From the NCBI RefSeq assembly GCF_904849725.1, contig NC_058519.1:359321974-359385973 (forward strand): a stretch of DNA of 64,000 nt, written 5' to 3'. The notes under the pieces are model-generated. The model saw nothing but the letters and a program-made list of their open reading frames with translations. It did not search any database and had not been told where the DNA came from. How positions within the stretch are numbered: the first letter of the stretch is position 1; every line of letters begins with the position of its first letter. Positions 12,764-23,115 of the stretch are shown piece after piece. A program made the position numbers and the translations under genes. The DNA is from Hordeum vulgare subsp. vulgare. Lineage: Eukaryota; Streptophyta; Magnoliopsida; Poales; Poaceae.

Positions 12764-15661
12764 ACTCCTGCTCGTCCTCGAGTAGGGAAGTGATAAATAC
12801 TGAATTTTTGATGTGGAATGCTACCTAGCATAGTTGTCCTCTGTAACTTCTTTCATGTGACAAGAATGTTCAGATCCGTAAGAATCAAAACAATAGTTTT
12901 CTATTGACATGAAAACTATAATACTTCAAGCAAACTAGCAAGGTAATCATGAACTTTCAAAATAACAAGGCCAAGGAAAGTTATCCCTACAAAATCATAT
13001 AGTCTGGCTATGCTCCATCATCCTCACACAACTAATTTAAATCATGCACAACCCCGGTATTGGCCAAGTAATTGTTTTCTCACTCTTACTTTCTCAAACT
13101 TTTTATAACTATCACGCAATACATGAGCGTGAGCCATGGATATAACATTGTAGGTGGAATAGGGTGTGGTGGTGGTTGTGAGACAAAAAAGGAGGAGAAG
13201 GTCACATTGACTCGGCATATCAAAGGGCTATGGAGATGCCCATTCATAGATATCAATGTGAATGAGTAGGGATTGCCATACAAAGGATGCACTAGAGCTA
13301 TAAGTATGTGAAAGCTCAAAAGGAGAACTAGTGGGTGTGCATCCAACTTGCTTGCTCACGATGACCTAGGGCAATTTGACGAAGCCCATCATTGCAATAT
13401 ACAAGCCAAGTTATATAATAAAGATTCCCACTAGTATATGGTGGTGACAAAGCAAGAAGCTCTCAATCAGGAAGAACATGGTGCTATTATGAAGCACAAG
13501 TGTGGAAAACGATAGTAGCATTGTCCCTTCTCTCTTTTTCTCTCTCCTTTTTTAATTGGGCTCTTTGGCATCCCTTTTTTTTCTTTTTTTATATATATTT
13601 GGGCTCTTTGGCCTCTTTTTTTTATTTCCTCACATGGGACAATGCTCTAATAATGATGATCATCACACTTTTATTTACTCACAGCTCAAAGCTCAGAACG
13701 ATGATGACTCTATAGGAAATGCCTCCGGCAGTGTACCGGGATGTGCAACGATCTAGCTTGGCGTATGAAATTGAAACATCTCGCTAGCTATCTTACGATC
13801 ATGCAATGGGAATATGAGAGTGACGGCACAAGTCATGAGACGGAACGGTGGGAGTTGCATGGCAATATATCTCGGAATGGCTATAAAAATGTCATAGTAG
13901 GTAGGTATGGTGGCTGTTTTGAGGAAGTCATATGGTGGGTTTGTGCACCGGCCAAAATTGCGCGGTACTAGAGAGGCTAGAAATGGTGGAAGGTGAAAGT
14001 GCATCTATACCATGGACTCACATTAGTCATGAAGAACTCACATACTTGTTGTGAAAGTTTTTATTAGTAATCAAAACAAAGTGATAAACGCATAATCCTA
14101 GGGGAAGGGCTGGTAGGTGTTAACCATCGCGCGATCCCGACCTCAACAGAAAGGATGACAATCAATAGATCAATTATGCTCCAACTTCCTAACATAGCGG
14201 TTCACCATACGTGCATGCTACGGGAATCACTAACTTCAACACAAGTATTTCTAGGTTCACAACACCCTACTAACATGACTCTTAATATTACCAAGTCCAC
14301 GTCTCAAAACTAATTGAGAGGAATGAAAACTTCTCTTTCTACTCAATGCACATGAAGATGGAGGTTTTTGTATCCTCTTTGGGTACCTATCACCTTTGGG
14401 ACTACTTTCATAGCACAAGCCAACTACCAAGTCATGCACCGCCGTGCTCTAGAAAGATCTAAGTGAAGCGCATAGAGCAAAATTATCTAGCTCAAAAGAT
14501 ATAAGTGAAGCACGATGAGCATTCTAGCAAAATCACGATGAGTCCATGTCTCTCTCAAAAGGTCTGCAGAAAGGATGATTGTGACACAACAAAAAGAAAA
14601 GACTGCTACGATACAAGACGCTCCAAGCAAAATATATATCATGTGGTGAATGAAAATATAGCTCCAAGTAATTTTACCGATGGATTGAAGACGAAAGAGG
14701 GGATGCCTTCCCGGGGCATCCCCAAGCTTAGGCTTTTTGGTGTCCTTGAATTTGGCTTGGGATGCCTTGGTGATCCCCAAGCTTGAGCTCTTTCCACTCT
14801 TTATCTCTTTGTCCATGAGAACATCACCCAAAACTTGAAAACTTCGCAACACAAAACTTAAACAGAAACCCGTGATAACATTAGCACAAGAAAACAAACT
14901 ACCACCTCTTTAGGTACTGTAGCAATCTTGATTTCTATTTATATTGGTGTTAGATTACTGTATTCTAACTTTTCCATGGCTAGTACCCCCCGATACTATC
15001 CATAGTTTCATCAAAACAAGCAACCAACACAACAAAAACAGAATCTGTCAAAAACAGACCAGTCTGTAGCAATCTGTATACTTTGTATCCTTCTGGTACC
15101 TCAAACATTCTGAAAAATTACGACTGCCTGGGCAAAAGGCATGTCAACCAGCAGCAAAAAGAATAAACTCAAAATCTCTTTCTGAATAAAAATGAAAAAT
15201 AACCTCGTGAGCGAAAAGTCTCCGTCTTTTTCCAACAGGACTATCATAAGACTAGTCATAAAGGTTTTACTTGGCTCAAACCCAAAAAGAAACACAAAAG
15301 AGACTATCATAACAGAATTATGATGGTGCGGACGCAACAAAACAGAAAGAAAAAGATAAATTCATTGGGTTGCCTCCCAACAAGCGCTATTGTTTAACGC
15401 CCTTAGCTAGGCATAAAGCGATAGAATCTCGTATCGTTGTCTTTGGTGCTCAAACCATAAGTAGCATGATCACTTATGATCTTAAGGTCTTAATCTTTCT
15501 TACTAGATGATTCACCACTATTTTTAGGAACAAAAACAGACTTGGTGACCTTATTGTGGGCAAAGTTTGGAGTATTCTGCACAGCGGCAAAAGCGGAACC
15601 CAAGTTGGTTATAACATCCTCTAGTTTGCCAAACCTAGCGGAATCATGACCTAGTTTTTCG
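12764..15661 (-). mobile_element. Non-coding 3' part of T interior
   Basis: No supported gene. It contains the conserved phrase gcgcttgttgggaggcaac on the minus strand (around 15367-15395), also found in F's interior at 61650-61670, and a pair of PPT-like words near 14700-14790. Short open frames here do not match between T and F. Confidence 0.7.
14698..14786 (-). repeat. PPT-like repeats in T interior
   Basis: Two copies of a word close to aagcttggggatgcc on the minus strand, plus a palindromic ggggatgcc..ggcatcccc. F carries the equivalent pair at 62236-62318. They resemble the true PPT of T at 12748 and could be extra priming sites or relics of duplication. Confidence 0.5.
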
Positions 15662-16273
15662 TTAACTGTGGGTTCCTTCTCCTTTAATTTTCAAAACCAT
15701 TCCCACCTTGGATCTATACTGAGTGATTTGATTGTCAATCTTTTTATCCAAATTCTCAATAAGTTCGATAGTAGCAACTTTATTTCGAACGACGTCCAGC
15801 CTACGCATTACATGTTCCAGAGTTAAGGTAGTTCCATTAACCATGAGTGTGGGTGAGCCTACCAAATTTATTACAGCTCCGTAAGAATCAACGGTATGGC
15901 TACCGAAGAAATTTCCACCTACGATGGTGTCAAGAATATAACTATTCCTAGGAGAAATACCCACATAAAAACTGCCTTAACTCTGGACGGTAGTAGATTT
16001 CTTATGAGTGGAAATACGCTGAGCATTGCAAATCCTATACCAAGCGTCCTTTAGGTTTTCTTCCTCAATTTGTTTGAAATTGAGAACTTCGTTCTCGGGA
16101 GTATCATTCGAAGTGGTGGATCTAGCAATGAGGATAGATAGACTATCCCACACAAACAAACAGAAAGCAAGCGAGAGAAAAGGGTGAACAAAAAAGGCAA
16201 ACGAAGAAAAGGGCAAATATTTTTTTTGTAAATTTTTGTTTTTAGAAGTGGGGGAGAGGAAAACGAGAGGCAA
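15662..16273 (-). pseudogene. gag: gag remnant of element T
   Basis: Two open stretches in one frame, separated by a single TAA at 15977-15979. Recognisable features, recalled from Athila-like Triticeae gag regions, are LKDAWYRICNAQ before the stop, and YILDTIVGGNF and IELIENLDKKI after it. It lies immediately downstream of the PBS, the expected gag position, but no zinc knuckle or protease follows and the frame ends at 15662. The first 40 or so residues (hydrophobic, Phe-rich) may be leader rather than protein. It is a broken structural gene of a non-autonomous element. Confidence 0.6.
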
Positions 16274-16334
16274 AAAGATAAATGCAAGATATGAGTTTGC
16301 GACACTTACTTGGATCAGTTCTTGACTTGATCCT

Positions 16335-16351
16335 CCCCGGCAACGGTACCA
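16335..16351 (-). other. Primer-binding site of T
   Basis: The minus strand reads TGGTACCGTTGCCGGGG, ten bases inside the 5' LTR boundary. It closely resembles the PBS of element E (TGGTGCCATTACCGGGG), linking both to the same Athila-like group. Confidence 0.85.
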
Positions 16352-16361
16352 GAAATCCTTC

Positions 16362-17906
16362 TCCTACTTCTCAAACAACAGCGCCAGAAATTGACACGTT
16401 GACGGAGACTTGCTTGCGTTGGTTTTTCCCTTGAAGAGGAAAGGGTGATGCAGCACAGGAGCAGTAAGTATTTCCCTCAGTTTGAGAACCAAGGTATCAA
16501 TCAAGTAGGAGAATCTCGTCAAGTCCAAAGTACATGCGCAAACACAAAAGAGCTTGCACCCAACGCTATAAAGGGGTTGTCAATCCCTTCAAGATTGATT
16601 GCAAAGTGAGATCTGAAGGCGGAAAGTGCAACGAAGAAAAAGAGTAAGACTGAAAATATGGTGTGAAGTAGACCCGGGGGCCATAGTGTTCACTAGAGGC
16701 TTCTCTCAAAATAGCAAATATTATGGTGGGTGAACAAATTACTATCGAGCAATTGATAGAACCGCGCAAAGTCATGACGATATCTAAGGAAATAATCATA
16801 CATATAGGCATCACGTCCGAGACAAGTAGACCGATACATTCTGCATCAACTACTATTACTCCACACATCGACCGCTATCCAGCATGCATCTAGTGTATTG
16901 AGTTCATGACGAACAGAGTAACGCCTTAAGCAAGATGACATGATGTAGAGGGATAAACTCAAACCAATGATGAAAACCCCATCTTTTTACCCTTAATGGC
17001 AACAACATGATGCATGCCTCGCTACCCCTTCTATCACTAGGTGAGGTCACTGCACGGTGTGAACCCAAAACCAAGCACTTCTCCCATTGCAAGAATCATA
17101 GATCAAGTTGGCTAAACAAAACCCACAACTCGAAGAGAATTACAAGGATTTGAAATCATGCATATAAGAGATCAGAAGAAACCCAAATAAGATTCAATGG
17201 TAATCTGATCATAAATCCACAATTCATCGGATCTTGACAAACACACCGCAAAATAAGATTACGTCAGATAGATCTCCATGAAGATCATGGACAACTTTGT
17301 ATTGAAGATCCAAGAGAGAGAAGAAGCTATCTAGCTACTAGCTATGGACCCGTAGGTCTATGGTGAACTACTCACGCATCATCGGAGAGGTCATGGTGTT
17401 GATGAAGAAGCTCTCCGTATCAGAATCCCTCCTCCGGTAGGGCACCAGAATGTGCCCCAGATGGGATCTTGCGGAGACAGAAGCTTGCGGCGGCGGAAAA
17501 GTACTTTCGATGATCTCCTGATTTTTTCTAAAGTTTTTGGGAATATATAGGCGAAAGACCTAGGGTGGAGGAGGCCCAGGGAGCCCACAAGCCTGGGAGG
17601 CGCGGGCCCCCTGGCAACGGCTAGGGGGCTTGTGGGGTCCCTCGTGGCCCCCTGCCTTTGTTGTCAAGTTCCCCGATCGTCTTCTGTTTCGGAAAAAATC
17701 TTTTTGGAAGTTTCGTTCCGTTTGGACTCCATTTAAAATCCTCCTTTGAAAAGGGTCAAAAACACGGAAAAAACAGGAACTGGCACTTGGCACTGAGTTA
17801 ATAAGTTAGTCCCAAAAAATATTTAAAAGGCATACAATACACTCAATGTTTGACAAGATAATAGCATGAAACGATCAAAATTTATAGATACGTTGGAGAC
17901 GTATCA
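16362..17906 (-). repeat. 5' LTR of T
   Basis: 1545 bp, near-identical in layout to 11379-12747 but without its 176-bp deletion. The inner end reads tcctac rather than tgctac, so the terminal TG is mutated. The outer end abuts TSD atgag at 17907. Confidence 0.9.
17544..17549 (-). promoter_or_regulatory. TATA box of T 5' LTR
   Basis: TATATA on the minus strand, same position as in the 3' LTR. This is the copy that would drive element transcription. Confidence 0.55.
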
Positions 17907-17911
17907 ATGAG
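17907..17911. repeat. TSD of element T, right copy (atgag)
   Basis: Exact copy of 11374-11378; D's LTR resumes immediately after. Confidence 0.95.
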
Positions 17912-18817
17912 ATACCAGTGCCAACGAATTCGGAGCGTGTGCATATCATGCCAAGAATGATGGGGTGATCCTGGTTACACCTCCACAAAACTTGCAACTC
18001 GCATGGCATCTACAAACGGAAAACATTGCCTCTCATACAACAATGCATTCATCCATGGGTATCATCTCGGCGGTATACTTTTGAAGCTTGCCTCTCGGAG
18101 CGGTTCGAGTCGTAGCGGTGTAGTTGCACATGGGTCGTCGTTGACGTCGTGGAAGTAGTGGTACACGGGTCTTCGGCGATGGTAGTGGTACTTGGCGCAT
18201 CGTCGTCGCACCTGGTGAAATCCACGGAGGTGGTCTTGGCGTCCAGACCCACAGGCGGTGGAGGTGCATAGACACAATAGCAAAGAACATCGCCAAAAAA
18301 CCATAATATGGTCAGAGCAATAGCCATCTACGGTGGTGTTTGTGGTTGTAAAGGGCAGGGTCATGGCCAACTGTTCATATGGAACGTGGAACATGGGATG
18401 GCTCGGCTGCAGGAGCAGGCAACACGCGATGACATCATGCAGCGGCAACAACAGGCAGCGGTGGCAGTAGGTAGGCTGTGACTGCGAGGATGGACTCTGG
18501 CGGAGGCCATGGACAGTGCGAGGCAAGGCGCCAAGGTAGAGCGGTCGACCGGGGCGACAACCCGATCCGTGCAAGGAGAGGGACCAACGGGGACTTGGTG
18601 CTGGTGCAAGACACAAGGGCCACCGGAGCTCGCGGGTGGAGCAACGGATGATCATGGCAACGCCATAGCTCTTGCGAGCTCGAGACCGAGATGAGGGCGC
18701 GACAGCGGCTTGCCGGCTCTAGGCTCCAGGGACGGCGGCCCGCAGGCAGCTCTGTCATGGGACCGCGTTGGCTGGAGCGATGCAGGGCTGGCTGGCAAGG
18801 GCAAACTGGCGGCGGCG

Positions 18818-19252
18818 CTAGCTAGCCGAAGCAGCAGAGCGAGCGGTAGCCAGCGAGGCGAGGTGTAGGCTGGCGGGAGGCAATGACTGCAGGCGCACGG
18901 GGGGTCCCCTAGCGGACAACGACGGAGGAGCACGATGGGCGGCTGACCTGGGGCTCCACTGGGATCCGATCGAGGTGGAGGTTGGGGACGGGACGGCAGG
19001 CAGGCCAGCTCCAACTCCGGCCGGAGGCAGGGCCTCAGCAGCATCTCGAGCCCATGACGGGGTCGAGGACTCTGCTCCTCTCTCTATTTTTCTATGGTGC
19101 GAGCGGGGTGAGGTGAAGGACGAGGGAGGAGGGGGTCGAGTGGGGATTGGGTCTGCAGCATCGGGGTTTGGACAGGGTGGCGGCGTTGTCGGGGGGGGGG
19201 GGAGAAATCGATCGAGGTGGCCAGGGTTTGGGTAGGTTTGATCTAGATTCAC
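18818..19252 (-). other. Pro/Ser-rich open frame in D 5' LTR leader
   Basis: A 144-codon frame starting two bases from the TATA-like box on the minus strand, aligned over about 100 residues with the frame at 4390-4755. Low-complexity Pro, Ser and Ala composition, no domain. The start is so close to the TATA box that a transcript may not include it; the equivalent 3' LTR frame begins further in. Coding status is doubtful. Confidence 0.25.
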
Positions 19253-19253
19253 A

Positions 19254-19261
19254 TATAAATA
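19254..19261 (-). promoter_or_regulatory. TATA-like box of D 5' LTR
   Basis: TATTTATA on the minus strand, conserved in the 3' LTR at 4818-4825. Confidence 0.45.
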
Positions 19262-20018
19262 GGAAACGGTTTTTAAATGGGGTCTAATTAGAGCCCTTAG
19301 ATTTAGATCGGATGACCAATATAATTAGGTTAGGGAGTCCTGTTGAAAAACCGATGACAATTTAGGGTATTACGGGGTTGATCCAGAACCAACTTCACAA
19401 CCACCGGGTTTGTGTCCGGGGGATGTTTCTGGACTAGGTTGCGGGCAGGTCGGTGCACTGTGCCGAGGCGCTAGGCGGAGATGACATGGAAAACGGGCAA
19501 CCCGGCAACATAGTTTTAAACAACGAATAACGTCCGACGATGGGCGGGCTATAGTGCCGCTATAGTTTTAACGGTTTGGGTGTCAAACAAACTCCGATTG
19601 CGACGAAAAATGACAAGTGGCCTACCTACACTACATGTCCAACTCATGGGCAGAGTCGCCCTCGTCCCTCCATTGCCCAGTGCTCCCTGCAGCTTCGCTG
19701 GGCTTTACCCACGTGGGCTTAAGACCGCATGCCAAGTTTCAACCCAATTCGAGAAAGTTTTATACACACTTTTAAAAACAGGATTAAACAATGTCACGGG
19801 TGCATGCGTGTATGGTTGGTCTCAAAACGGTCAACAACAAAAGCAGAGAGTACCGACAACTTATAACAGATGCAAGTTTTGAAAACTGGTGGCAATAGAG
19901 TGTCGATGCAATGTAGATGATGCGAATGATGCGATGATGATTGCGACAAACAAATAATCATAGTGTGGCAATGGATTAAAAGGGGAGTCTTCTCGAGCAT
20001 CGATCTCGGGCTGTTACG

Positions 20019-20023
20019 CCGAC
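20019..20023. repeat. TSD of element D, right copy (ccgac)
   Basis: Exact copy of 2642-2646. The host LTR S1 resumes right after it. Confidence 0.85.
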
Positions 20024-20995
20024 TTCTACGTGCATCTACTTCTATTACTCCACACATCGAGTGCTCTCTAGCATGCATCTAGTGTATTGAGTTCATGGAG
20101 CAACAGAGTCATGCTTTAAGAACGACGACATGATGTAGACAAGAACTATTCATGTAGGAATAGACCCCTTCGTTTTACCCTTAATAGCAATGATACATGT
20201 CTATCATCTCTCCTTCTGTCATTGAGATTGAGCACCACAAGATCGAACCAATCACAAAGCACCTCTACCCATTGCAAGCTAAAAGATCAAGATGGCGAGA
20301 CAAAAACCAAATATCGGAGAATAAATACGAGGCTATAATAATCAAGAATGGATATAATTTCATAGATCTGGTCATAAACTCACAATTCAATGTATCCCAA
20401 CAAACACACCGCAAATTATTTAGTTACATCAAATGGATCTCCAAGAGACCACTACATTGAGAAGCAGAACGAGAGATAAAGCCATCTAGCTACTGTCTAC
20501 GGAGCTGTAGTTCTGATATGAACTACTCACGCATTATCGGAGGTGCACCAATGGGGATGTTGAACCCCTCCGTCATCGTGCTCCTCTCTGGAACAAGCTC
20601 TGGATTGGATTTCGTGGCTTCTGGAACTTGCGGCGGCTGAAACAATTTTTCATCGACTCCTCTAGGGTTTATGGAATATTGGGGGTATTTATAGAGATCA
20701 AAGGCAGTGGAGGAGGTGCCTTAGGCCCATATTAGCCACGTGACCATGCCAGGGGCCATGGGCGCCGCCCTGGTGCCTAGTGGGCTGCATGGGCCTCCTT
20801 TGGTGATCATCCTTGGTCCCCAAGTTTTCTTGTGGTCCAGAAAAAACCTCCAAAACGTTTCAAGGATTTTGGTCTTCAACTGATATTGATTTTCTGTGAA
20901 GGAAAAAAATAGTTAAAAACAGCAACACGCACTAGGCCCTATGTCACTAGGTTAGTCACCAAAAATTATATAAAGTTTCTATAAAATGATAATAA
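20024..20995 (-). mobile_element. Gypsy LTR fragment S1, right part
   Basis: Continues the LTR interrupted at 2646; the order of words (ctattactccacacatcg, catgcatctagtgtattgag, ctatctagctac) follows T's 5' LTR from 16854 on. It stops about 30 bp short of the LTR terminus where a copia LTR begins (20996). A TATA-like TATAAATA is at 20686-20693 on the minus strand. Confidence 0.8.
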
Positions 20996-21415
20996 TGTTA
21001 GAAATATGCCCTAGAAGCAATAGTAAATTAGTTATTATTATATTTCCTTGTTAATCGTTTATTATCCATGCTAGAATTGTATGGATTGGAAACTCAAATA
21101 TATGTGTGGATACATAGACAACATTGTGTCCCTAGTGAGCCTTTGATGGGCTAGCTCGTTGATCAAAGATGGTCAAGGTTTCCAGGCCATAGACATGAGT
21201 TGTCATTTGATAATGGGATCACATCATTAGGAGAATGATGTGATGGACAAGATCCAAACTATGAACGTAGCATATGATCGTGTCAGTTTATTGCTACTAT
21301 TTTCTACATGTCAAGTATCTGTTCCTATGACCATGAGATCATGCAACTCCCGGACACTGGAGGAATGCCTTGTGTGTATCAAACGTCACAACATAACTAG
21401 GTGACTATAGAAACC
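20996..21415 (+). mobile_element. Copia (BARE-1/Angela-like) LTR fragment a
   Basis: Starts TGTTAGAAATATGCCC, one base from the canonical start of this family, and matches the reverse of R's LTRs and LTR b (22121 on). Only the first 420 bases remain; pol-derived sequence follows near 21421 with no proper LTR end. Confidence 0.85.
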
Positions 21416-21420
21416 TTGAC

Positions 21421-21927
21421 AAGACTTTTGAAGGGGTACAAAAATGGACCAGTCAAAGAAGGAGTTCTTGTCGGTATTATAAGGTTTGAATTTGAGTGAG
21501 ACTCAAAGCGCGACCACGACAAAAGAAAGAGAAAGGAAGAAGGACATCTCCTGTGCCTTAGCCATAGGCTCTATAGTATGCCATGATGTGTACCGCACTT
21601 GATGTGTGCTTTGCCATGAGTCTGTCAAGGGTATAAAAGTGATCCAGGATTGGATCACTAGACAGCGGTCAAAATTATCTGTAGTAACTTGAGGACCAAT
21701 CGCGATGACTTTGAGTAGCAAACCTGCTTTGTATAGTGGAGCAATCATTTGGAATAGTTCCAAGTGGAGCGTGGTAGGAGCATCTATAGTATGACATGGC
21801 GATTTGTAAAATACACATGAATCTGAATGTTGCACACCCGCTGACTAAAAACCTCTCTCACGAGCAAGACAAGATCAAACCCCAGAACTATGGGTGTTTG
21901 AATGTAAATCACATAGTGATGTGAGCT
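21421..21927 (+). pseudogene. pol: Copia pol 3' end fragment a
   Basis: Decayed 3' end of a copia polyprotein in plus orientation, matching in part the region coded by R around 30584-30895: a short SIMYAM-like segment, then DHWTAVK and L.TNRDD.EY. Stops and frameshifts are frequent. It ends in the stretch that normally leads to the PPT. A second, partial copy lies at 23116-23477. Confidence 0.7.
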
Positions 21928-21943
21928 AGATTATTGACTCTAG
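21928..21943. repeat. TSD of the SINE, left copy
   Basis: Sixteen bases, agattattgactctag, repeated exactly at 22091-22106. The word belongs to the copia sequence just upstream of the PPT, so it marks the pre-insertion site. Confidence 0.9.
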
Positions 21944-22090
21944 GAAGTGAGCCTAGCTCACTTGGCTAGCGGAGTGGATGTACAACCAAGCCACCCAAGT
22001 TCAAGTCCCCACGGGCACGAATTTGGGTTCTTATTATTTCAAAAAAAACTCGTTGTGGGGGGTTTCCCTTACAGTTTTCCTTCAAAAAAA
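21944..22090 (+). mobile_element. tRNA-derived SINE with 16-bp TSDs
   Basis: 147 bp. It carries an internal RNA polymerase III promoter: A box TAGCTCACTTGG at 21954-21965 and B box GTTCAAGTCC at 21999-22008, spaced as in tRNA genes. The head resembles a tRNA (gcctagctcacttggctagcg), the body is unrelated, and the tail ends in a run of seven A. The long perfect TSD indicates LINE-type target-primed insertion. It is probably of the Au SINE group known from Triticeae, a family name given from memory. It is not a functional tRNA gene: no cloverleaf forms after the B box. Confidence 0.85.
21954..22008 (+). promoter_or_regulatory. Pol III A box and B box of the SINE
   Basis: A box at 21954-21965 and B box at 21999-22008, 33 bases apart. 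Both fit the plant tRNA consensus with few changes. Confidence 0.75.
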
Positions 22091-22106
22091 AGATTATTGA
22101 CTCTAG
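22091..22106. repeat. TSD of the SINE, right copy
   Basis: Exact copy of 21928-21943; followed directly by the copia PPT. Confidence 0.9.
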
Positions 22107-22120
22107 TGCAAGTGGGAGAC
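22107..22120 (+). other. Polypurine tract of the copia cluster
   Basis: tgcaagtgggagac immediately before the LTR b start; the same tract, in reverse, lies next to R's 3' LTR at 30198-30210. Confidence 0.85.
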
Positions 22121-23058
22121 TATTGGAAATATGCCCTAGAGGCAATAATAAATAAGTTACAGAAATAATTTGGTATCCATGGTGGTAGCTACACATGGCC
22201 CCAACTTTTATCTCTAATTAACGTGATAAATTATTTTGAAATACGAAAAATAACTCCATAGCAAAAATATCGTGGTTTTGGACCAGCCACGCAAGCAAAC
22301 ATGCAATTATGCCAAAAAGGCAAGGAAAAAATCGAGAGAAGTGAGAAACGCCCTTTCTACACAATGAAAAGACACTTATGTCAAAAAGGTAACAAAAAAG
22401 GAATTAAAAGTAAGAAAAGGTCATTCATATATGACAAAAATGCACTTGTGCCAATGCATTGAAACCCAACACATGCTATATCAAAAAAGCACTTATACTA
22501 AAGGGTGTGTAGCTACCACCATGCACAAGAAATCGTCTCTCAAATTAGTTATTATTATATTTCCTTGTTCATGATAATTTTTTCTTATCCATGCTAGAAT
22601 TGTATTGACTGGAAACTCAAATACATGTGTGGATACATATACAACATTGTGTCCCTAGTGAGCCTCTAATGGGCGAGCTCGTTGATCAAAGATGGTCAAG
22701 GTTTCCTGGCCATAGACATGAGTTGTCGTTTGATAATGGGATCACATCATTGGGAGAATGATGTCATGGACAAGATCCAAACTATGAACATAGCATATGA
22801 TCGTGTCAGTTTATTGCTACTGTTTTCTGCATGTCAATGTATCGGTTCCTATGACCATGAGATCATGCAACTCTCGGACACCGGGAGGAATACCTTGTGT
22901 TTATCAAACATCGCAACATAACTGGATGACTATAAAGGTGTTCTACAGGTATATCTAAAGGTGTCTGTTGGGTTGGCATGGATCAAGACTAGGATTTTTC
23001 ACTCCGTGTGACGGAGAGGTATCTTGGGGCCCACTGGGTAATTCAACTTCACAATAAG
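22121..23058 (+). mobile_element. Copia LTR b, interrupted and truncated
   Basis: Begins tattggaaatatgccctag (first bases mutated), is interrupted at 22154-22541 by an inverted-repeat element, and resumes at 22542. It runs to a point about 0.5 kb into the LTR (compare R's LTRs read in reverse) and is joined at 23059 to a gypsy LTR tip. Confidence 0.8.
22154..22541. mobile_element. MITE-like element with 18-bp inverted repeats
   Basis: An insert of about 388 bp in copia LTR b. It contains perfect 18-bp inverted repeats (catggtggtagctacaca at 22178-22195 and its complement at 22506-22523) with weaker inverted similarity outside them. Flanking aaat at 22150-22153 and 22542-22545 may be a 4-bp duplication, but it could be chance. 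The interior is A-rich with recurring words like caaaaa.gcactta, and has no transposase. The superfamily is not assignable from these ends. Confidence 0.6.
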
Positions 23059-23114
23059 TGATACGTCTCCAACGTATCTATAATATTTTAGGGTTTCACG
23101 CTATTATCTAGTCA
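23059..23114 (+). mobile_element. Gypsy LTR tip, 55 bp, at a chimeric joint
   Basis: Reads TGATACGTCTCCAACGTATC and then a good match to the next 35 bases of T's LTR start, in plus orientation. It is joined on the left to copia LTR b and on the right to copia pol fragment b. No other part of the gypsy LTR is present. Confidence 0.8.
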
Positions 23115-23115
23115 A

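Larger units (their letters stand above)
11379..17906 (-). mobile_element. Non-autonomous Athila-like gypsy element T
   Basis: A 6528-bp LTR retrotransposon on the minus strand, inserted in D's 5' LTR. LTRs lie at 11379-12747 and 16362-17906, the PPT at 12748, a PBS at 16335-16351, and a gag remnant at 15662-16273. No protease, RT, RNase H or integrase is seen in the 3.6-kb interior, so it depended on other elements for mobility. The LTR start TGATACGTCTCCAACGTATC is that of an abundant Triticeae gypsy group (Sabrina/WHAM-like from memory, not searched). Confidence 0.9.
2647..20018 (-). mobile_element. LARD-like LTR retrotransposon D
   Basis: Complete non-coding LTR element on the minus strand, enclosed by 5-bp TSDs. 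The 3' LTR is at 2647-5499, the internal domain at 5500-9095 (3.6 kb, no gag or pol) and the 5' LTR at 9096-20018, the last interrupted by nested element T. Without T the 5' LTR is about 4.39 kb. LTRs near 4.5 kb with a 3.5-kb non-coding interior are the dimensions reported for barley LARDs (Sukkula type), so I assign that class; the exact family is not checked. The LTR ends are TGTAAC..GTTACA; the outer end at 20018 carries G where A is expected. Mobility would depend on proteins from an autonomous partner. Confidence 0.85.
9096..20018 (-). repeat. 5' LTR of D, split by element T
   Basis: Two parts, 9096-11378 and 17912-20018, join into one LTR of about 4.39 kb when T and one TSD are removed. 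The 1428-bp segment 9682-11109 is present here and missing from the 3' LTR. Its minus-strand start is next to the TSD at 20019. Confidence 0.85.

Noticed and set aside
21944..22090. A functional tRNA gene
   Set aside because: A and B boxes are present but no cloverleaf or acceptor stem closes; the A-rich tail and 16-bp TSDs show a SINE.
21947..22168. 73-codon open frame over the SINE
   Set aside because: It spans SINE, TSD, PPT and LTR start, so it is a chance frame.
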